NCBI GenBank assembly: GCA_024220525.1
Contig: JAMYWO010000095.1
Coordinates: 45,402-109,401 of the forward strand
From: Cochliopodium minus
Taxonomy: Eukaryota > Discosea > Himatismenida > Cochliopodiidae
Length of the DNA: 64,000 nt
Reading direction: 5' to 3'
The notes below the pieces were generated by a model that had not been told where the DNA came from, ran no database searches, and was given only the letters and a program-made list of their open reading frames with translations. The stretch's first letter is position 1. Each line of letters opens with the position of its first letter. Shown here in pieces: positions 34,796 to 46,737 of the stretch. The translations under genes were made by a program, and so were the position numbers.

Positions 34796-36661
34796 TCAAG
34801 AGGGTTTCAAAAAAGAAATTGATGAAAATTGAAAAATGATTTCAAAGATTGGTTTTGGTATTTTGATAGAATTATTTCCACTCCATTTTTTGATACATTT
34901 CAAAAATAAAACCATTTTAAATTTAAATGAATTGGGGAATAAATGATGAATCTCTTTTTTCCAACAAAATCCCTTTTCTTTCCAATCTAAAACCATTTTG
35001 AAACACTCATTTTTTTCATCCATTTCTTCTTCAAATATTTTTTCTTTCAACATTTGAGGATAAAGAGAGCAGAAGAAAGGAATAGAAGAGCAAGAAGAGA
35101 GGAATAAAATCAAACCTTTCTTAAAATCAATTTCACAACAATAATAAATTGAGTTCAAAAATATAAAAGGATCAATATCTCCATGTTCCATTAATAGTTC
35201 TATTGAATCAGTGTCTTTATAGTAACAACAAATTTGGAAGACAGAATGATGAGTTTTATTCATTGCGTTTATATTTATTTTTCTTTTTAAAACGAATTGG
35301 AAGAGTCCATTTTTTTTAAAGTAGCAATAAAAAAGAAAAGGCATTTCTTCGTTGTCTGGTCTCACCAAAACATCCAAATCTGCTCCTTTTTCAATTAAAA
35401 ATTTGATATCTTCAATTTTATCATTTAAACAAGGATGATATAAGCTGTTATAATTAAAATTCCTTCTCCTGTTGATTTCCACTTTTCTTTCAATGAAAAA
35501 GAGATAAGTTTCTTGGTTTATTTCTTTTTCATAGGTTTTTGAATAACTGAGAGAATACCTCAGAAGATCAAAATCTCTACTGCAAATCGCTAAATGATCA
35601 ACATGGTTATGATAAAGAATCATCAATTTTTGGTTTACTTCTATTCCTCCATTTATTGCATAAAAATAAGCATTTTCATCTTGTGAATTTTTTTGATGGA
35701 GATTCGCTCCTTTGTTTATCAAAAATTCAACAATTTTACAATTTCTGTTTGAACAAGCCAACATGAATGCATTTGATTTATCTTTTGATAATTTATTGAG
35801 ATCAGCTCCATTATCTATCAGATATTCTATCATTTCAATTGTACTTTCTTTATTTAATATCAACAAATGGAGAGGTGTATATCCACCATCATTGGTGGAA
35901 TTCGGATCTGCTTTCTTTTGAATGAATAATTTGAGATGATTCATCTTCACATAATCATTATCACATAGTATTTGAAAAGCATTCTCATCAGAATGTTTTC
36001 TGTAATTGGGATCTGCTCCATATTTAAACAATAACTCAACAATTTCATCATCTATCTCTTCATTATATTTTAAAATAAAAATTCCCAGAGGTGTTGGAAA
36101 AATATCAATCTGAAAATTGATTTGTGCTTTTCTGTCCAAAAGGAAAATTAATTTGGATTCTGTCAGATTTCCATTCCTGCACAATTGATAAATCAGATTT
36201 CCTTTAATTTTATTGGGTACCTTTGAATAATCCAATCCTTCAATTTTCTCTTTCAATTTTCTCCGCATTTTTTCTTCTTCATCATTCATTTTCTCATCTA
36301 TTCTCTCAATCTTTTCAAGATCTCTCAAATAATATTTGGTTTTATTTGTTCTATTTTTGCGTTTATTTGATCCATTATTCATCATTATAATCTCATTTAT
36401 AAATTCTCCAATCAAAGAGGAGATCATATTGAAAAGATTCATTGAAAATTTATATATTTCGCTCTTTTTTTCTTTTATTCCAAGGGATTCTATTTTATTG
36501 AGATAGATCGAAGGGAAATAATTGAGGAGATCATACTTTGTTTTTATTAATTTCTCATTCTTTAATGCGGTCACCAAATTTATACTTTCTTCAATTCCAA
36601 AACTTTCGTTCTTTTCAATGAATATTCTGAAGATTAATCTTTCGATTTTCCTCGATTTCAT
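34796..36661 (-). CDS. Ankyrin-repeat protein
   Basis: One exon, 621 residues. About eight to ten ankyrin repeats run from residue 150 to 500; the clearest are VELLFKYGADPNYRKHSDEN, GGYTPLHLLILNKEST, MIEYLIDNGADLNKLSKD, VEFLINKGANLHQKNSQDEN and DIKFLIEKGADLDVLV. The N-terminal 150 residues are helical and charged; the last 100 are Cys/Phe/Leu-rich with SLYPQML and a Lys-rich end. No other domain is visible, and in particular no F-box, SOCS or kinase motif. Ankyrin arrays bind protein partners; the partner is unknown. Single-exon structure and moderate repeat divergence suggest membership of an expanded family. Its stop faces the stop of the orphan gene 165 bases away. Confidence 0.8.
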   Translation of the reverse strand: MKSRKIERLIFRIFIEKNESFGIEESINLVTALKNEKLIKTKYDLLNYFPSIYLNKIESLGIKEKKSEIYKFSMNLFNMISSLIGEFINEIIMMNNGSNKRKNRTNKTKYYLRDLEKIERIDEKMNDEEEKMRRKLKEKIEGLDYSKVPNKIKGNLIYQLCRNGNLTESKLIFLLDRKAQINFQIDIFPTPLGIFILKYNEEIDDEIVELLFKYGADPNYRKHSDENAFQILCDNDYVKMNHLKLFIQKKADPNSTNDGGYTPLHLLILNKESTIEMIEYLIDNGADLNKLSKDKSNAFMLACSNRNCKIVEFLINKGANLHQKNSQDENAYFYAINGGIEVNQKLMILYHNHVDHLAICSRDFDLLRYSLSYSKTYEKEINQETYLFFIERKVEINRRRNFNYNSLYHPCLNDKIEDIKFLIEKGADLDVLVRPDNEEMPFLFYCYFKKNGLFQFVLKRKININAMNKTHHSVFQICCYYKDTDSIELLMEHGDIDPFIFLNSIYYCCEIDFKKGLILFLSSCSSIPFFCSLYPQMLKEKIFEEEMDEKNECFKMVLDWKEKGFCWKKEIHHLFPNSFKFKMVLFLKCIKKWSGNNSIKIPKPIFEIIFQFSSISFLKPS

Positions 36662-36931
36662 TTCTTTTTCCTTTTTTTTTTTTGAGAAAATGAATCTTGA
36701 CTTGATTTATTTTCAATTTTTTTTTATTTTTTTTTATATTTAAATTTTTATTTTATTACTTGAAAGAATTAGGAAAAAATAACCAAGAAAAAGAAAGAAA
36801 TAGGTTTGAACTTAAGTTAAAATTTTTTTTTCTTTCAAATTTGTAATCAGGTTTGATGATTAAGTCAGAAAGAAAAACTTTGGAAAAGAGAAAAAAGAAA
36901 TCTCTTTTGAATTGTAAATATAATAAACATT

Positions 36932-38828
36932 TTAATTGTCCTTATTTTCAAGCTCATCACTTTCACTAATTTCACCTTCACGTTTCCATTGCCAAGAATG
37001 CATGGCAATAGATAAAATGATGGGAGGAGGGATGTGACCCTCAATGATAAGATCTTGAAACTGATCGTTGGGGGTTTCCATCTTAATGGATGTGTCATCC
37101 AAGATCCACGTAGGGATATTCTCTTTGGTGTCTTTAGGTATGAATTTGCGGTTTACTTCGTCCCATTGATAACTGTACAAAAGATGAAATCCTCCCATGG
37201 GGAAGCAATACCAATTGAATACTTTTCCGTCGAACTCTCCTATTATTTTTTTTATTAAAAAAAGAAGGGGTTTGTAAATGATTGTGAAATGGATTAATTT
37301 GGTCTTCATATTTCAAAGTAAATAAAATAAAAAATTAATATGTTATATTCTCAATTAAAGATTAAAGATTTTAAATTATATTCTCCTTATTTATAAATAT
37401 ATTGAATTATGCTTTATTTGGATGAATTGTAAATTTTTATTTCTTTGATCAATTACCTTTAGATCCAGATCCTTCTCTTGCCTTCAAGCTGTATCCATCC
37501 CAAGAATATTGACAGTTGATGTAAAGACCGGGTTCATCATCAATAAAAGGCCAAGTTCCATTAGTTTTGACATCGAATGTTCTCAAAATACCATTATTCT
37601 CATAAACCCATCCATTAGCTGTTCCTCCCTGATAATCATCAAAAAATAGATTTTTCTAAAAGAAAAGTTAGAAAATGTTGATAATTAAAGGATATTTGCT
37701 CAAATTTTGATTAATATGAATAATACATGTTAAAATCAATAGAATATATTAAAATCGATAGAATCTCCTATATGATAATTTATTAATTGTTTTTTTATTT
37801 TACCTTTTTTTCAGTAGGAGATTCTTTAGGAGAATCATTTCCATTACTATTGTTTTTATGCTTGTGATCTTTTTTTTTCTCTATCTCATTTTTGACATCT
37901 TCAGTGGTACCAAGCAATTTCTTGATCAATTCCTCTGAATATCCTCCCTTTCCTGTTTTTGACATTACTTTGTTGCTTTGTTGTTGAATGATCTCTATCC
38001 ATTCATCTCTTTCTTTCTATTTTTTAAAAGATTAAGATTTCAAGTTTTTTGTGAGAGAAAGTGGTGATGTTATGATTAAAATATTATTCTTTTTTAGAAT
38101 CCAGTCAAAATTATGAATGTTGTATTCTTTCATTAATATTTTCAAGAATAATCAACATATAAGAAATTTATAATCTTGAAACAAAAGATTATTTGAAATA
38201 GATAGAGATATAAATTTGAGTATTCTAATTAATCCTTTGAAATGAATTTTTTAATATATATATATACCTCTGATGAACAGCTGAGAACATATTCTCTTGG
38301 GATATTAGTTTTTATACTAATACAATGTTGTAATTTGGAAGCAGACTTTTCGTTCTTTTTTTTATCTTTTTCATTTAATTCATATTTGGATGCAATAGCT
38401 CCCTTGATAGGTATAATACCTTTTGCCCTCGCATCATCATTTTCGTTGGAAAAATAAAATAGCCACAGACCATATAAATGGAAGATTCTCTTTGTCAATG
38501 AAGATGACATTCCTCCCTTTTTGATCAGAAATCCTGATTTCTCTGGCTCACCAAAGATTTTCAATGACCATAATGGTATCTAGCAAAATAATATTGTCAA
38601 TTTGAAGTAAAATACTTAAAAATACTTCTTTTTTTTGTATATATAAGAAATAGATCTTCAATAAAAATTTGAGTATAAATTTTATTAAAATTTTTTTTTT
38701 CCTACATTTTTCTTGCTCAATTGAGACCAGAGTTCAATTGCTTCTTTATCATCTGATCCCAAATTCTCTCCTTTTTTGATAAAAGAGGTATGTATACTTC
38801 TTATTTTGCTTTTCCAATGAACTGACAT
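36932..38828 (-). CDS. PH-domain protein with C-terminal Trp-rich module
   Basis: Five exons (38828-38706, 38579-38268, 38016-37804, 37655-37457, 37239-36932) close to 384 residues. A pleckstrin-homology domain covers about residues 45-165: EKSGFLIKKGGMSSSLTKR, then FHLYGLWLFYFSNE and the closing helix ERDEWIEIIQQQ with its invariant Trp. After a Lys/Ser/Asn linker, residues 215-384 form an aromatic-rich region with two related pieces, NGWVYENNGILRTFDVKTNG and GKVFNWYCFPMGGFHLLYSY, resembling an oxysterol-binding-protein-like or beta-sheet module, but I cannot name it. PH domains bind phosphoinositides or partners at membranes. The tail is acidic (ESDELENKD). Confidence 0.7.
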
Positions 38829-39759
38829 TTTTCTATTACTTTCCCAATATTTCAAAAAGGAACTATTTTTTAAATTACACAGTATTCTTCTAAACTGCTA
38901 TTTTTTTTTTTTTATAATTTATAATATTTATTTTTAAAAATACTTTCAACAAAACAGACTTTATGGAAAAAATAAAATTTATTTACTTTGACTCGATTAA
39001 AAATTTTTAAATCATGCATCTTCAATTTTAATATTGAATAATCTTTTTTTTTTTTACAAGATTTTCATCTTTTCCTAATTTTCCAAAACTATATCAATTT
39101 CCGAATGATTTAGAATTAGATTTAAACCTAAAAAAAGAAATTTGGTTGATAATTGATTCACTCAGATTATTTAAACTTCCTTTTAAACATTCTATGTTTA
39201 AAAAAATAAAAAAAAATTGATTTAATAGAATTTGGATTTTTTTTTCAGGGAGAAAATGAAAGATGAACAATTAAAGAGCTCCACATTTATCCTTTACAAC
39301 AAAATATTCAGTAGATTTTAATTTCATCTTTTAATTTCACATTTTTACATCTTTGAAAAGAATATCATAGCCCAAACTGTAAAAATTATTTGAAATAATT
39401 CGATAAATTATCAATTCTCACCTATTACAATAGCATCTCCTTTTTTATGGGGCTTGATTTTGTTCCAAACAATTGCAACTCAACTGATAGAAACAGTAAT
39501 ACATCAATTTTATTTATAATCCCAATTAAAAGAGTTTTTTTTTTATTAGGCATATTGGATTGGTAAATTTGATTTTAATCCGATTAAAAAATGTACAAAT
39601 TAAAAATTGAATGATAAAAATTTTTAAAGGACTCTGGAACTTGATCGATTATGATGTAAAATTTCTCACAAAATTACAAAAATTGATTTGATTTTTGTTC
39701 AAAGATTCTGACAGGTATGTAAATTTTTTCTTATGAAAAGAATTTTATTTTCTTTGTTT
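38829..39759. other. Intergenic region with ambiguous small frames
   Basis: About 930 bases. On the minus strand near 39545-39425 a 40-codon frame starts MPNKKKTLLIGIINK; the same stretch in another frame reads VAIVWNKIKPHKKGDAIVI, followed after an acceptor at about 39380 by VWAMIFFSKM and a stop. Either could be part of a very small membrane-protein gene. On the plus strand 39256-39324 has a short frame MKDEQLKSSTFILYNKIFSR. None is well enough supported to call. Confidence 0.25.
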
Positions 39760-40398
39760 ATGACAGACCCAAAAGTACAAGGTATTAAAAATTGGACTCT
39801 AATTGGTATTGGTTACCTTGGAATGACCACTTGCCAATTTCTTTTTTACAGAACAGACTCTACACCTTGTATGTTTTCTCTATTTCAACTTATCTTTTAA
39901 ATAAACAAAAATTTTTTCCAAAAAAGATGGATTCAACTTTACATATATGGATCTCTTTTACTTCAATTTTAAGCTCAAAATTCTAGACTTTATTAAATAT
40001 GTGTTTTATTTAGTACCAATGAGTAAGAACCACTTTTATTCTCACTTTTTTTATTAATAAATTATAGTTTTTGCTTATACTGCATGCTGGAATGTAAATA
40101 ATTTTTAAAACTAATTTTAAATTTTAAATTATTTTTTAGATACTAGATGACTGGTACAGGATGACATTCAAGCGAGACCTCATTTATTTCATTGTCGGTA
40201 TCATTCTCTTATTCTTTTTCGACATTTATTTGAGAGATGAATCTCTCAATTACTATTACAACAGGTAATTACCTTTTTTTTGTATTTTTTACTCATTCAC
40301 ACCCCTTTCTCTTTGCTCGTAAACACAGATATCTCGACTACAAAGAAAGAAAAGAATTTTTTAAAGAAAACGACAAATTTGCTGAAATTCTTGTCTAA
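39760..40398 (+). CDS. Small multi-pass membrane protein
   Basis: Five exons (39760-39868, 39927-40022, 40068-40093, 40140-40264, 40329-40398) join to 141 residues, all in frame, including a 26-base exon. Three hydrophobic segments are visible: WTLIGIGYLGMTTCQFLFY (residues 11-29), DFIKYVFYLVPMIFAYTACW (about 54-75), and LIYFIVGIILLFFFDIYL (about 93-110). The C-terminus is charged and probably cytosolic (YKERKEFFKENDK). I do not recognise the family. Position between a PH-protein gene and a secreted-protein gene gives no functional hint. Confidence 0.6.
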
Positions 40399-40820
40399 AA
40401 GATACTATTACACTTGTATAAATTTTGAAATTTTTCGATATTTCAATTTTTAATTTTATTGATGGCTTTTTATTAAAGAGTTTACATGAGATCAATATGA
40501 ATTAATTGATCAACATTGAAAATATTTAAACGCAAATTTGATTTTTCCAATAATTATCTATCTCCTTATCCTTTTCCTTTTAATATTTAACTCCATATAT
40601 TCTCCATTATCAATATTTTTTTATTATTCACTTATATTCTTAAATTGAGAATATTTAACAAATTTAATTGAATTAAACAAAAATTCAAAGTATCAATTTG
40701 ATTAACCATACAAATTTAAATATCTTTTTCAATTGAAATTTGCTCAATTTTCTAAAATATCTTTAAAAAAATTATAAAAATATATTTTTTATAAATTAAT
40801 AAAATAAAAAAAAATTTAAA
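40399..40820. other. Intergenic region
   Basis: About 420 bases of nearly pure A/T sequence upstream of the countin-like gene. No exon or repeat of note; presumably carries the promoter of the secreted-protein gene. Confidence 0.45.
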
Positions 40821-41863
40821 ATGAAAATCTTCGTTTTTGCATTGTTGTTGTTGATTGCTTTTTCAAGCGCAGCACTCATTAAACCAAACAAACTTATTAA
40901 ACCATCCACCACTAAGCCTCTTTCCCTCGTACCACCAAAAGCAAACAAAGTTGGAGGTGTCGAATTATGCAAAGTATGTGTCTCATTCATGAACAATGCT
41001 ATTGAAGATCTCATTGAAATTATTGGTAATGCAGGAATTGGAGGTAAAAGAATTGAGAAAATAGAGAATAAAAAAAAATTTTATAAACAAAATATTATTA
41101 TTTTTTTTGAATATTATTATTTTTATTTTTTTGTACTTATAATTTTTTCTCTTTCAATAGCAACTTGCCAACTTGTATGTTCTAAACTCAACAAACCAAT
41201 TGAACAAGATATTTGCGGTATCCTTTGCGAAATCGTCGGTATTGATGCATTTATCCACATTATTGATGCAGTTGATCCTGATCCAATCTCTATTTGTGAA
41301 GTAATAACTAAATATTCTAATCATTTATATAAAATCCCAATATTTTAAAATAATAATCCATACATCTTAAAATCCAGTATCAATTTACGTAAATTTATTT
41401 TATTTAAAATAGGAACTCACTGTATGTGCTCACTCAACCACTGCTAAAGCTTCCATCACCTCCCTCGTTGTTTCCCCAAATGCAGGACCACAAGGAACCA
41501 CCTTTGATATCAATCTCGTATATGCAGTTCAAAACACCATTGCAACTGGTCAAGCTGAAGTTGTCATTGTTCCACCAGATGCTTTCCCTTTTGGAGGTGC
41601 AGAAAACGTTTATGAACAAGGTGTCGGTAACTACGGTTTGAAAATGAGCTTTCAAGCTACCCCTTCTGAAAACGAACCATTTACTCCTGGTCTTTACCAA
41701 TGCGTTGCTGCTGTTTGTGAAGGTTCTTGCGGATCTCCTCACAAAGTAAAAATCCTTTTTTATGAACAAATTTTCTTTTTAAATTTACTTATCTTTCTTC
41801 TTTTTTTAGTGGTCTTATACTTTGGCTCAATCTTCCCGTAACTTTACCATCACTGGTCAATAA
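40821..41863 (+). CDS. Countin-like secreted saposin B-domain protein
   Basis: Four exons (40821-41043, 41161-41300, 41413-41745, 41810-41863) close to 249 residues. A signal peptide (residues 1-18, hydrophobic core FVFALLLLIAFSSA) precedes a Pro/Lys spacer and a saposin B domain with the six-Cys pattern: LCKVCVSFMNNAIEDL, TCQLVCSKL, DICGILCEIVGIDAFI, and ISICE...VCA. The second half is a beta-rich domain with SVxPNAGPQGTTFDI-like sequence (VVSPNAGPQGTTFDINLVYA) and CVAAVCEGSCGSPHK, as in Dictyostelium countin and countin-like proteins. Countin is part of the secreted counting factor that limits group size in Dictyostelium; here the role is inferred only. Codon use is GC-richer than neighbouring genes, suggesting strong expression. 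Confidence 0.85.
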
Positions 41864-42087
41864 TTATTAAAATAAATTTTTTTGGAAAAAATATATGCAC
41901 TCTTATTTGTTTCCTTTTGATTGATAATTCAATTTTTCCTTAATTGAGATGAATTTGAAATGTAAAATATCTATTATTGTGGGTTACTTCTTGTTTTCAT
42001 TCAAATTGATAAATTCTCAAATCAAATTTTTTAATATCTTTGAGAAATGTAATTAACAAATCTCTTTAAAAAAAAAATTAAAAAAAA

Positions 42088-42804
42088 ATGAAGCTCGTTA
42101 AGTAAAAATCTTTTTCTTTTACAACATAAACCAATTATTCTGATCTTACAAACAAATGGATAACAGTTGATAAAAATATAAAACTACCATAATTAAAATC
42201 ACAAACAAAATATTCAAATCATTTAAAGGAATCAAAATTATTGGATCATATATCAACCTATATATGAATAAATGCTCAAATAAAAAATATATTTCAAATA
42301 AATTCAAATATGGAAACGTTTAAAGATGATATACAATTTATAAACAAAATACCATCTATCCATCCAACATTATCATTCCCAATAAGATAGATCATAACAA
42401 AATAAACTCAAAAAAAACTTTTTTTTAATTTTTTTATCCATTCAAATAGATTTTTGATGAAATTATCCAATGAAACATTGACATTGGAGCTAAAAAATGG
42501 AACAGTAGTACGTGGAACAATTGTGGGAATGGATGTGAGAATGAATACACATTTGAAAAAGGTGAAATACACACCTAAAGGAAAAGAAACACAAAGCATG
42601 GAAAGCATGAGTATTAGAGGTAATACCATCAGATATTACCTCCTCCCTGAATCCCTAAATATTGATACCTTGTTGCAAGAAGAGCCCGAAAATGAAAAGA
42701 GAATTTTGAATAATAAAAAACAAAAACTCACTAGGGCTCAGAAGAAGGCAAAGGGTAAAGGTGGCAAGAAAAAATCTGCTACTGAGAGTAACAAAAAGAA
42801 ATGA
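42088..42804 (+). CDS. SNRPD1: Small nuclear ribonucleoprotein SmD1
   Basis: Two exons (42088-42101, 42450-42804) give 122 residues. The first exon encodes only MKLV and part of the next codon; the join yields [20 protein letters not shown], the canonical SmD1 start. Sm1 ([20 protein letters not shown]) and Sm2 ([17 protein letters not shown]) motifs are intact with the RNA-contacting N and G residues. SmD1 forms the heteroheptameric ring on U1, U2, U4 and U5 snRNAs. The C-terminal tail is unusual: the Gly-Arg repeats that are dimethylated and bound by SMN in animals are missing, replaced by a Lys/Gly/Ala-rich tail. The single intron of 348 bases is long for so small a gene. Confidence 0.95.
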
Positions 42805-42969
42805 TCATCAAGCGGATTATTTAATATATCAAAAAAATTTAAATGTTTGGAAAAAAAAATAAAAATTTAATTTATAAACAGATAAAAGTTATCATTTCTG
42901 GAAATTAAACTTTTTTTTTAAACATTTGGATTCAAGCTTGATTTTCCTTTTTTTTTTTTATTTTTTTGT

Positions 42970-45900
42970 TCAATTTTGAATATTTCCAACATACAATTCA
43001 TCCAAGTTCTCTTGGGTTAATATCAATCCCTTCTCGTTGGCTAAATGCAACAAACAAATGAAAGCTAGAGGAACAGAAATTGAGCTTTTTTCAGTTTCAG
43101 GGAGTTTTTGAGGCAATGATGTCAAAACATTTTGAAAAGAGACTTCTTTTTTTCCCTAAAGATTAAAACAAAAAAGTTTGAATGTGTAAATCACAAAAAA
43201 AAAAAGGGTGTTTTTTTTTACTTTTTCTTTCTTCTTTGAATCTCTCATTTGATCCCAAAGAGATTTTTTGAGAGACTTCACATCAACCCTCTTTGCTGTT
43301 TTGTCATATTTGATGTGCAAACTTTGAACTTTGTGAGGCTCTGCAATAAGTTCAGCACCATCAAACATTTGACTGGAGGCAGTTTGGTGAGTAGAGGTAG
43401 TACTGATAGTATTGTCAATGTTCATGTCGTTGTCTTCTTCTGAATGGTCGAAAGCACCCAAATCAAACCCAATTCCATTGTTGCTTTCTTCGTCGTTGTT
43501 GCTGGTGGGGTGTTGAGAGGGTTGAGGGAGATAGCTTTGCTCTATTTTAGACATCCACTGTATATTTTCTTCTTCTGACTCTACTTTCAGTGATTTTCTT
43601 ATTTGTTGGTTCAACTAAATCAAACAAAAAATAAAACAAAAAAGAATGTTTCAAAAGAGAAAATATTTCTAAAATGTTAAAGGTGAATGATGTTCTATTT
43701 ACAGGTAAACTCCATTTGGGTTTTGTGAACAACTTTGTCAAATGAGAAAAGTCGTAGTGAAGGTCTTCAGGGAGGGTGGTAATGGATTCTGATTGTTTCT
43801 TCAAAGCAGCTTTAGTGAAAGTGGTAGTTCCTTTCTTTGGTGGTGCCAATGCCTTTTTCAATTCTGATTTGTTAAAACCTTTAAAAATTAAAAAAAAAAT
43901 TATTTAAAATTAATTTTTTATAACAAAAAAAAAACTAAAAAAAACTAAAAAAATGTTACCAGAACTAAAATCAATATATTCAACTTCTTTTTTAACTTTT
44001 TTAGACTTGGAATTAGTAGATTTACTTGTTTTTTCCTCATCCTCATCGGACTTGTCATCACCCATTCCCAAATCAAGCCCAACCTTATCTTCATCATCCA
44101 AATTAGACTTTTCTTTTTTCTCTTCATCTGTTTTATCGCTTTTTGGATCATTTGTTTTTGGTTTTGTAAATTTCCAATGATCAAACCCTAAATGCAAAAA
44201 AAATTGATTTTTTATTTTTTTTTATTTTTTTTATTTTTCTATTAAAAATTTTTTGTTATTAATATTTTTTAAAAAAAACTTTTTTATTAATTTTTTTTTT
44301 TTTACCAGACCAGTTCTCTAGAACTTTGTTGTCAAAATAATTGTTGTTATTTTTGGAGTCTCCTTCTGCAATGATCTGAAGAAGACCCTCATCCAGATTT
44401 TCGTTTTTCTTCTGTTCTTCCATCACTTTCACAATCATTTGTTCCTTTTTTAAAATTGAAAAAAAAAAAAATCAATAAATAAAAAAAAATAATGATTAAA
44501 AAATGAAATAATGAAAAATAAATAAAATAAATAATGTAAAAAAAAAAAATAATCTAAGCAATTTTTTTTTTACTTGAGAGTCAGGCACCATGTTGAGGTG
44601 ATCACCAAGTTGCTCATTGTTGTGAGATATATCATTGATGTCATTGTCTCCACCAAATCCCAGATCTAATCCAACGGGATCATTCGCTCCGTCATCACTC
44701 AACTCACTCATTTCGCTCAAATCCTCCTCTTTCTTCTCTTCTTTCTCCTTATCTTTTTTACAAATAAAAAATTTTAAAAATGAAAAATTAATAAAAAAAA
44801 AAATTAAATAAAATTTTAAAAACTTTTTAAAATTATTTTAAAGAAAATTTCTTTGAACCTTCAAATCCAATGTTTGAAAATTTGGGACAAATACTCAATT
44901 TTTCGTAACCGCCTCCCTCGAAAATATTTTCCATGAGTTTGTTAATTTCTTCCGAGAAAGTGGATTTTCCTAGTGAAAAATTACTGCAGAGGAAAGAGGA
45001 ATGATCTTGTTTTTTCTTGTTCATTTTCTTTTTGTTTTTTTGTTTTCCATCATCATCACTCATTTCGCTCATATCGAATTCATCCTTTTCTTCTTCTTTT
45101 TCCTCTTTTTATAAGAAAATGAACATATTTTCAAGAATATTTAAGAAATTATTTTTTTAAAAAAAAAGAATTTTTTTTTGTTACCTTTTTTATTTTTTTG
45201 GGATTTTTTATCTTTTTTGTTGTTAAGAGCATCAGTAGAATCAAAAATGAGTTTGCAACCCTCCACAACAGGCAAATGGTTCAAAAGCAAACCCTTCGCA
45301 CCTCCCTCATCAAAAGAAGCGCTAGTCTTTTGAAAGAGAGGATCTACATCAAACTCCAAATCAAAAGACTTGATATTGAGAGATTTCAAATTATCTTCTA
45401 AAGTGGATCCCGCTGTTGCTTTTTTTCTTTTGCGGAGGTTTGTTTTTTCTTTTTTTTCGGTTTCTCCTTCTACGTTGGTAGTATCTTGATTGATTCCTTC
45501 CCCTCCTTCTCCTGTGTCTTCGAGCTGTAGCTTTCCTTGTTCTCCTCTATTGAGCCCTCCCAGAACTTTGTAGGCCTCGCTGTGTACACTGTCCACACGA
45601 TAGGAGTAGATTTTGACAGATGCATCCAAAGTACCTAAAAAGAACTATTAAAATCATTTGACTTTATTAAAGATTTGATTCTGATCTGTTTTAGGGAATT
45701 ATTTCTAATTATTTTTTACAGCTCGCAACTTGGAAATTTGTCATTCCTTCTATAGCATTATCTTGTGCATGTGTTTCTATCACATCTCCTATATAATCTA
45801 TCAGATTCAATGTCCAAGTGTTTACTTGATTGATTTTCTTTTATATAATTTGTCAATATGGAGATATAATAGGGTATGTACGATATATATTTTGTTGTAT

Positions 45901-46169
45901 AAAAATTTATTTTTTACATTATGAGTTGATAGATTCAAACAATTTGAATATAATTCAGTTATTTGTTCATTATTTAATTTTGGTAATAATTTTGCTTGAT
46001 TATTTGGGGTGATTATGTTGGTTGGCTTTGCAAATCCTTCATCATCTTTCTCCTCTATTTCATCATTTTGAAATTCTTCTATTGGATCTGTATCTTTCGT
46101 ATCTTTCTTTTTTAATACCCATCCTGTACTTAATCTTCTTTTCTTTTGGGAATCCAATTGTTCATTCAT
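42970..46169 (-). CDS. NCAPH: Condensin complex subunit 2 (CAP-H / Barren)
   Basis: Ten exons (46169-45918, 45837-45720, 45634-45185, 45104-44859, 44752-44574, 44444-44306, 44187-43960, 43878-43703, 43614-43222, 43155-42970) close exactly to 788 residues. CAP-H signatures are NTWTLNLIDYIGDVIE, TLDASVKIYSYRVDSVHSEA, KVLGGLNRG, VDPLFQKTSASFDEGGAKG, GFDHWKFTKP, LPEDLHYDFSHLTKLF and the C-terminal winged-helix part SVPLAFICLLHLANEKGL. It is the kleisin that closes the SMC2-SMC4 ring of condensin I and organises mitotic chromosomes. Between conserved blocks are acidic linkers carrying recurring G-x-D-L-G motifs (GLDLGFGGDND, GLDLGMGDD, GFDLGAFD) and MSEMSDD segments, which look like repeated copies of the short motifs that dock other condensin subunits or kinases. 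Confidence 0.92.
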
Positions 46170-46737
46170 AGTGAATATTCTTTAATTTTATTTACAACTT
46201 CACTTTTTTTTTTCTTTTCTTTTTTTTTCAAGAATTATTTTGTTTGAAAATATATATTTGTTGAAATATTTTGTTTGTATAAGGGTATATGTCACAATTA
46301 TTAATATCCATTCGATTGATTGGAATATTTAATAATTTTTTCAAAGAAAATGTGAAGGGATGTAATATTGAATTTTTTTTGTGAGAATTTATCAATTTTT
46401 TAACTCAGCATAAATTTCTATATAATTGATCAATGATACAAATTATCCTTGAGATGTTAATCTATCATTTTTACTTAACAAATTTTCATTTCAAATCAAG
46501 GAGATTGAAATATATGTGAATATTCTATAATAAAGTCATATTTAAGTGATTCTAACCACATAATAAACATTCATTCAAATATGATGGTTATTTCGATTTT
46601 TTTTTATTTATATATTTTTTTAATTATACGATACTACTATATTATACAAATAAATTTTTTTTTTTTATTCTTTTTTTATTTAATATAATTTTAAAAATAT
46701 AAAAAAAGCTCAGAGTATTTATTTGCATATATAAAGA
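46170..46737. other. Divergent intergenic region
   Basis: About 570 bases between the CAP-H start and the eL21 start codon. A/T-rich; poly-T tracts occur near 46650. No exon, RNA gene or clear element seen. It should include both promoters. Confidence 0.45.
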
